From: Spirometra erinaceieuropaei
Lineage: Eukaryota; Platyhelminthes; Cestoda; Diphyllobothriidea; Diphyllobothriidae
Reading direction: 5' to 3'
Assembly (NCBI GenBank): GCA_902702965.1
Contig: CACRXP010000417.1
Span: 186,721 to 250,720, forward strand
Length of the DNA stretch: 64,000 nucleotides
The number at the start of each line of letters is the position of its first letter. The first letter of the stretch is position 1. The notes beneath the pieces are model-generated. The model saw only the letters and a program-made list of their open reading frames with translations, was not told the origin of the DNA and did no database searches. This document shows, piece by piece, positions 58,241 to 64,000 of this stretch. Both the position numbers and the translations under genes were made by a program.

Positions 58241-59735
58241 AGTGCAGTTAGCAAACTCCAACTAAGTGGCATAGAATCACAGCTAAGTGTAATCGAGAAC
58301 CACACAATTTGACACCTAGCTATTGTGATTTCGCGGTTTTACAACGGAAGCAGAATCCTATAAAATAAATCTGTCTGTCCACCAAAGCTATGGCGCGCCC
58401 AAATGTTAGCAAAAACTGATTAGTAATTTTCTCACAAATCTCAAAATCCGTTTAATTTTCTTCCGACCAAGACTGAAATAAAATCTGGTCATATTTGCTG
58501 CCCGCACAGGGATCTTATAAAAAAAGGAAATGTCAAGTTTCTTATATTTGGCCTTTACAAACGAACAAATGCAACTGATTTAAAACATACCACGCTCAGA
58601 TAACAGTAAAACTCTTTTGAAGTTGGAAAAGAGACTTAGCATATACGATGCATTTTATATGCAAATACATTACGTGAAGGTGTTATCAGTTTACGAAGCA
58701 CAAACACTCGGCGCAGGGCAACGCAAAACTCAAAGCGATCTTCAAGCGTTTTTATGGAGATATCGCCAGCCCCCTCCGTGGGATTTAATGTGCTTCGTTT
58801 TTATGGAGACACGCAACCACGAGAATCCTTGATGCCCCCGTAAAGAAATCGGGCTACAATTAAGGATGAAAGTTACTGGATGAAACGAAACCGCGGTATC
58901 AGACCTCGAATTCCGTGGCGTCTAGAAAACGTGTAACTGGACAGTCGTAGTGCACAGACAACTTTTTGTCAAACAACCCTCTGAAATAGCCAGAACACGC
59001 TAAACGGAAAAAAACTGTTTTAGAAGATCATGGTTTATTAGAATGTGGATGCTTTGAACTAAATGTTTGTCAACTTATATATGGGCACAAATGTTATGAT
59101 TTTCTAAAAAACGGAATTCAGCAAAGGCTTACTTACTTAAGTTTACGGAATTTCAGCACAACACGATTTCAACGTGAAAAACGCTAACTTCAAAGGCAGA
59201 CTATGATCAAAGTCGAGCGAAAAAATCAGCATTCTCGCGGATGAAGAACTCACCTGAGTGGAATATCATTGCAATTAAGCCGACTTATTTAATTTTCGTA
59301 TTGACCGTTAACAGTCATGCGGGGCAGTGACGGTAGAAAATCGATCAATGAAGGGTGACTTCAGCTTCCAATGGTTGGCTGCAAATCGTCTGCAAAATGG
59401 TTGATAAACCTTCCACTACAAAGCACTAATTCTTTGTGCTAAATGACAGCCTTGTCCTTTCATCATTCAGTAAATATAATCCACAACAGTGTCGAATGCA
59501 GCGCATCCAGCGGCCGATATTGACAGTGAGTGATGTCGAAAAGCTGTTTGCGGAGTGTAAGGAAGAATGAAGGTAGTAAATTGGGTGATAACCAACATAA
59601 CCGGGTAACAACGCTATAATTTATCTGCAATAATTGGAATTTGGTTACAAATATAACTATTATGACTTCAGAATCAGCAATGTCAAAGTAAAGGCAAATA
59701 AGTTTGAAATAGTAAAATAAAGTCGTTTAATGCTA
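58241..59735. other. AT-rich non-coding stretch
   Basis: Nothing recognised. Confidence 0.4.
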
Positions 59736-59939
59736 GCCTGTACTACACACGCCAATCTGGATTAAAGGGCCCCGCACATAGCATACGGTCACCTGATTCC
59801 TCCTTTTCAGACGCAAAAGGCCGTAAAAAGTAAACCAGCCGCGCGAACGGCATGTACTGCTCAGAGACGACGGCCACAGATTAGCGAACATCTGCCGACG
59901 GGAGGATCTTTGTTTGTCTTGGCAGAGAGTCGGCACGGA

Positions 59940-60107
59940 GTCTGGAGGATGTAAAAACCCCAGTAAAGAAGTCTGGTTTTCCTATATCATACCCTTCTGC
60001 CTAAACTATTCTTGTAGCTGTGCAGTTCAAACAGAACGCAAAATCGAAACGCGCAAGTTGGAGCACAAAGTGGCTGTGCGACGAGGTTACGAACTATCGC
60101 AGTAGTC
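59940..60107 (+). pseudogene. Relic of a second type of GIY-YIG domain
   Basis: The frame 59914-60105 encodes 'VWFSYIIPFCLNYSCSCAVQ' then 'TERKIETRKLEHKVAVRRGYELSQ' in one run, ending TAG. The order 'Y-IPC...CSC...TERKIETRKLEHK-AVRRG' fits the start of a GIY-YIG domain: the second half has the spacing T-R--L-T/K-R--EH. The YVG/YIG tripeptide itself is lost (the reading goes from 'CSCAV' straight to 'QTERK'). It is distinct from the PLE nuclease type at 9.2, 32.5 and 46.6 kb, which has an EHLPKWL-type block. The rest of the domain is not readable downstream. Confidence 0.5.
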
Positions 60108-60690
60108 TGCTGACGCCTTCTAAAACTGGTCATAAACCCAACAATGCAGCCGCCAATATAAGTGTCTGAGTCGAGATTGGATTGAGTCTCGGGACCAAGA
60201 AAATAATTCGGTTAATCGAAGGATTAATTTGTCGCCCTAGAACAGAGTCACGCGCAGTCACCTCCGGTCAAGCGACATTGTTCACTGATAAACTAACAGG
60301 CCGTACACATGTTGCCTATGTTTTTACTGTCGTCCTCTCTCACGATGAGTCCACGTGTTTGAAAGATTAAACAAATAAAGTCTTTTTTCTCACTTAGACA
60401 TTCCAACCTTCTCTACCATTCGAGAGAAGAGAGTGCTTAGTAATTAGAAGAACGTTCTAACTCGCAAAAATGCTTTTGAAATAAACTGCGTAGCATTTTA
60501 CCATTTCCCATCTAAAGTAGTATCTTACCATTTTTCTTCAAAATCCACTCTGTGGACCACCAGGTAGTCACTTAAGAAACTAATTAAGTTTTTGCTTTTT
60601 CGCCGTTGATAAATATATAAATTAATCACGTCAATGTACACTGTCTAGAATAATTTTACTTGCAGCAAAATGTGACAAATGTCCCATCCC
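60108..60690. other. Non-coding stretch
   Basis: Nothing firmly recognised. Confidence 0.4.
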
Positions 60691-60699
60691 GACAGTCAT

Positions 60700-60830
60700 A
60701 AGGTATTTTGTAATTATTAGCCATACTGACAACACGAATACTAGCCAGAAGCCCGGACGCTCGTGTCTCGTCCACCAGGTGCAGATGTCAGAGGCAACTG
60801 AGAGGGGTTCGACTCACAAGCGTGTCGCTC
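60700..60830 (+). repeat. Small dispersed repeat fragment
   Basis: Shares 'ccatactgacaacac' and the 'agcccggacgctcgtgtctc' block, in diverged form, with 4190-4260 and 24070-24130. A box B-like 'ggggttcgactca' follows at 60806. No box A is evident before it. Confidence 0.4.
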
Positions 60831-63245
60831 AGCCTTCTCCGTGTTTTTCTGGTATAGGAAATACAGGTTTACCTTGCCACATGAGGACTGATGAAACAAT
60901 TTCACCCAAACGTACAGGGCTTTTGAAAATAAATTACACAGGTTGTAAGTGACAGCAAATTCTGGGGTCGGGCAATGTCTTCAAATGATCCCCAGTCAGT
61001 GGGGAAGAAGTTGTAAAATAATTTTATGCACAAAAGAATTTGCTACTAAGGCAAATGCACGAACAAGAAAGCACGCCTTTGGGCTCCCCTTTATCGGGCC
61101 TAGTCACTAAAAGTAGTTCTTTAACGGTAAGGAGGAAAAGGAACCGCTAGACCGACCACCCAACACATTTCCAGTCACCCCGATACAAACGGAGTGGTGA
61201 CTTAAAAAGCCCGCAGACAAAACGCCTGTCACTCATTCCCCGAGAGGCCGAGGCAGCGAGAGGAGAGAAAAGTCGATCAGCATGAGACCGATGAACGTGA
61301 CATGCCACTTGGGATTTCGGGTCGATTAAATGCATTTTACGCTCTGACATTGGAGAGCCGATCAAACTCTTCGAAACCTCAGCATTCAAATAAACACGTT
61401 CCGGTGAGCCCATCTTTTGGTTCACATAAAGCTTAGCAGACAGACACCGCACAGCGTTGCATTCTTTTCAATTGTGTCGGTATTGAATGCTTCAAGAGTA
61501 GCAAAAGAGTACAGAAGACAAAAATAAATGTCGGATTGGCTTCTGTATATCAGTCTAATTTGCTAAAAATGAAGTCTATGGGAGACTAGATTATCCAAAT
61601 TAATAACCTAACAAAGCTTCGGCTAAGTGCACTGGACTGAAAAGGTTGGATGTTTGTCTTGGCAAATCAGAAGAAAACTAACTAATCAAAAATAACACTA
61701 ATTGTTTAAAACAAGACAAGCACAAGGTTTTAAAACTGCAAGACAGAGACAGAAATTTTACATAACTAGACGCAGACTTACACTCTAAAAATGGTAGGCG
61801 TAACATATCACATGTAAAAATCGCAAAACTTGCGAATTTTTGATTCCGTATGACCTATAACTAACGAAATTCCATTATGAAAACTTATTTTCCAAAATAA
61901 GCCCTTCGTATAAGTTTGTACTTTAGGTTGTAGTATATTTTTCAGTCGCTGAAAACAAATCTTACCACAAAGGAAAACGTTATACAGCAAGGAAAAATAT
62001 AAAAGAAGGAATATCTTAGAATACTGCTTTGAGGCGTCAGCAATAACCGCTATAAATTTCGGCAGCAATGCCGTTCTGATGAAGAAGCCTTTGTCAAAAG
62101 TTCCGACCTATTACAAACAAAATGTCATGACTTTTCGGGTATTACTGTTAACTCAAGCGTGGTCGGCGTTAAGCGGTTTTGATACTCTGCAGCAAAGTGG
62201 ACACTTCCGTTATGTAGCCACGAAAAGCTGACCTTAAGTAAAAGAGATATATGGAAAACATCAAGAATGTAAAGTATACAAGCAGACTTGTTGGATACGT
62301 TAACTGCTTCTTTAGTTTCCTTTCCGTTTTGGACTGCCAAAAACGCACATAATTAAAGAACAGTTTTCGAGCATCAGATCGATTTAATTAATAGCATGAG
62401 TTTTGCGGCTACCAACGAAACAGGCTGAGTATAAGTTGAAGCCAAAACTCCGAATGAGAATTCAGTCAATCGATTTACCTAGCTGAGATCGTCGCATAGA
62501 GTTCTGCAGAGCTACTTCCAGTCTTGCGTCATCGATCAATGATTGGCTGTCATGCCCTATAATTGTCGCTCGTTCGGTTGTTGCGACTGTTTCCGACGAT
62601 GCAAGAGTTCAAATACTCAGAGAAGTAAACAAACTGTTTGGATGCACTGTCAATCATATTTTCTTGTCAATAAACCTGGAACTCGGAATTTTTCCTCTAT
62701 GAGCAGCAGAAGTGAGCCGGGTCGGTTAGTCTTTCGAGTAAGTAAACTCACTGTCAGATTTACCCAAGGCAATAAGTATTCTAATATAGCCAAATCGATA
62801 GTATTGCAAGCTCATGTCTAGTTAAAACAGTACGGCATTCTGATGAAGCCTAAGTCCAGATCAGTCCAGTCAATAGCAGGCTCTAGTGATCGAGTTCATA
62901 AAGTCGAGGAAACTAACGCTTACCCCAGACACGGTGCAAATATTAGCAAGATGAGATGGTAATAACGCTAATTTAGAGGCTGCAAGACGTTGCTGCTACT
63001 GATTAAATGAGCAATTTCTATTTTGCACGCCAAACGTACTAAGGATTGCAAATCAATTAAATTGCTCGAAAATGCAAAACAGCCAGCATCTAACCCCACA
63101 TACCTCGAAACGCATGCCTACATATAGCCTGGGCATACTCATCCCTGTATGACTGGAAAAGAATATCTGCGCGCATTTTAATCCTATTTGCGCAGATATA
63201 AAAGGGTCTGCAGTGATGATCTGTTAATGCATGCTTAAAGCGCGT
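60831..63245. other. AT-rich non-coding stretch
   Basis: No gene recognised. Near 62070 'ctgatgaagaagcctttgtc' resembles half of a hammerhead-like or PLE-tail sequence but lacks a partner stem. Confidence 0.35.
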
Positions 63246-63249
63246 TGAC

Positions 63250-64000
63250 TGACTGTACTCTGCCAATAGAAGCGAAGAGACGAGTCCCAGGAAGTAGTCT
63301 TGAAGAAGGAGACACGATCGCCGGGACCAGAGCTTTATGAGCCTGACGTTGCTGCAAAAGGAGCTGCAGTATTTATAGGGTGCAGTACTCATGCTACCGC
63401 AAACCTATGAACATTCACGCCCCCCCCCCCTTCTTTCGGGATCGTCGCACTTGGTGAGACCCCAAGATACGGCTTTGGCCCGACTCCATGGCCTCCCTAA
63501 GGTGCACAAAGACGGCGCTCCTCTCCGACCCATCGTGTCGCTCAAAGGGACTCCAACGTACGGACTGGCTAAGTGGCTGTTCTGGCGTCTCAAGTTCCTG
63601 ACCGCTGAGTCAGACACCACGGCCTCTTCGTCAGCACAATTCCTGGAGAAACTCAAAGGGGTAAGCATCCATTCAAACGAGGTCATGGTATCTTTTGATG
63701 TTACATCCCTTTTCACTTCTATTCCCCAGGACCTGGCGATCGAGACAATTGAGCTGCTTCTACAAAGCAAATACGATGAAACAGAGAACCGTCTTGGACA
63801 CGCCCAAATCCTTCATCTCCTGAAGCTCTGTCTCAGGACGTACTTCTAGTTCGACGGGACAATCTACGAACAGGTGAAGGGCACACCAATGGGTTCGCCG
63901 ACTTTGGGATTCCTCGCCGAGGCGGTCCTGCAACGGTTAGAATCGCTGGTCTTCCAGCACCACATACCAAAATTTTGGGTCCGGTATGTGGATGATACAT
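63250..64000 (+). mobile_element. Penelope-like retroelement, running off the right edge
   Basis: The plus-strand PLE includes an upstream motif at 63334-63357 shared with 46036-46065, a leader, and the RT coding region to the window end. The composition changes clearly to GC-rich at about 63420. The 3' half (rest of RT, GIY-YIG, terminal region) must lie beyond the window. Confidence 0.85.
63391..64000 (+). pseudogene. PLE reverse transcriptase, one in-frame stop, cut by window edge
   Basis: Frame from 63391: after an 11-base C run (63420-63430) come 'LHGLPKVHKDGAPLRPIVS' (RT fingers, the family hallmark LPKVHK), 'GLAKWL', and 'VMVSFDVTSLFTSIPQDLA' (motif A, catalytic Asp). The stop TAG at 63847-63849 follows 'RTYF'. 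The same frame then continues with 'TIYEQVKGTPMGSPTLGFLA' (motif B), and 'FWVRYVDDT' (motif C, YVDD) ends the window. All palm motifs are intact and there are no frameshifts after the C run, so the copy is young. The N-terminal side cannot be followed upstream of the C run, which may have slipped. Confidence 0.9.

Noticed and set aside
60340..60362. 'gatgagtcc...ttgaaag' as a hammerhead of the classical CTGATGAGTCC type
   Set aside because: The core begins CACGATGAG rather than CTGATGAG, no stem II partner to GTCC is present, and no PLE sequence lies beside it.
62065..62100. 'ctgatgaagaagcctttgtcaaaag' as a fifth hammerhead-like motif
   Set aside because: The core CTGATGA is present but GAAA is changed, no stem I pairing could be drawn, and no PLE body was found within 1 kb. 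It may still be an old PLE tail.

Overview
The window looks like non-genic, repeat-rich nuclear DNA of a metazoan. The base composition is AT-rich, there are no bacterial-style gene arrays, and almost every long open frame is explained by mobile-element debris or by chance. The coding relics are Penelope-like retroelements (PLEs: a reverse transcriptase plus a C-terminal GIY-YIG nuclease) and one APE-type non-LTR endonuclease relic. Together with tRNA-derived SINEs and a degenerate TTAGGG-like tract, they suggest a flatworm, most likely a tapeworm of the Spirometra/Diphyllobothrium kind. That assignment is inferred from the style of the element proteins, not proved.

Layout. 1-4.3 kb: nothing recognisable apart from fragments of a small dispersed repeat at its end. 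4.3-5.3 kb: first full copy of a roughly 0.95-kb transposon with very long terminal inverted repeats (here LTIR). 6.5-7.0 kb: non-LTR endonuclease relic. 7.0-7.5 kb: a 24-bp palindrome and a TTAA-flanked inverted-repeat element. 8.4-12.5 kb: two copies of a 1-kb repeat, the first split by a minus-strand PLE that carries RT, linker, GIY-YIG and a hammerhead-like 3' end. 13.8-18 kb: mosaic and partial LTIR copies and an 81-bp direct repeat. 20.3-20.7 and 28.9-29.5 kb: a tRNA-Ser-like SINE family. 23.1-25.3 kb: a tandem duplication of about 1.1 kb. 26.7-26.9 kb: telomere-like tract. 32.2-33.1 kb: an intact GIY-YIG reading frame inside 242-bp inverted repeats. 33.8-34.2 kb: hammerhead-like motif plus an RT relic. 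35.3-36.3 kb: full LTIR copy. 37.6-40.4 kb: a second SINE family (tRNA-Arg-like) and a possible non-LTR RT scrap. 40.8-41.7 kb: LTIR copy. 45.8-47.1 kb: second GIY-YIG element inside inverted repeats. 47.4-58.2 kb: further LTIR copies and one well-formed candidate host exon (52.7 kb). 60 kb: a GIY-YIG relic of another subfamily. 63.3-64 kb: a PLE RT running off the edge.

Two things stand out. First, three separate loci place an inverted copy of the PLE 3'-terminal region upstream of a truncated PLE body. Two of them have the form inverted repeat - GIY-YIG nuclease - inverted repeat with no reverse transcriptase, and one of these keeps its nuclease frame open. Four hammerhead-like folds sit in these 3' regions. 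Second, the LTIR family (at least eleven copies or fragments, about 12 percent of the window) has inverted repeats of about 380 bp, CAGT-type ends and TA at most boundaries, which suggests a Tc1/mariner-type non-autonomous element.

No complete host gene can be supported. The window is most easily read as intergenic or deep intronic DNA.
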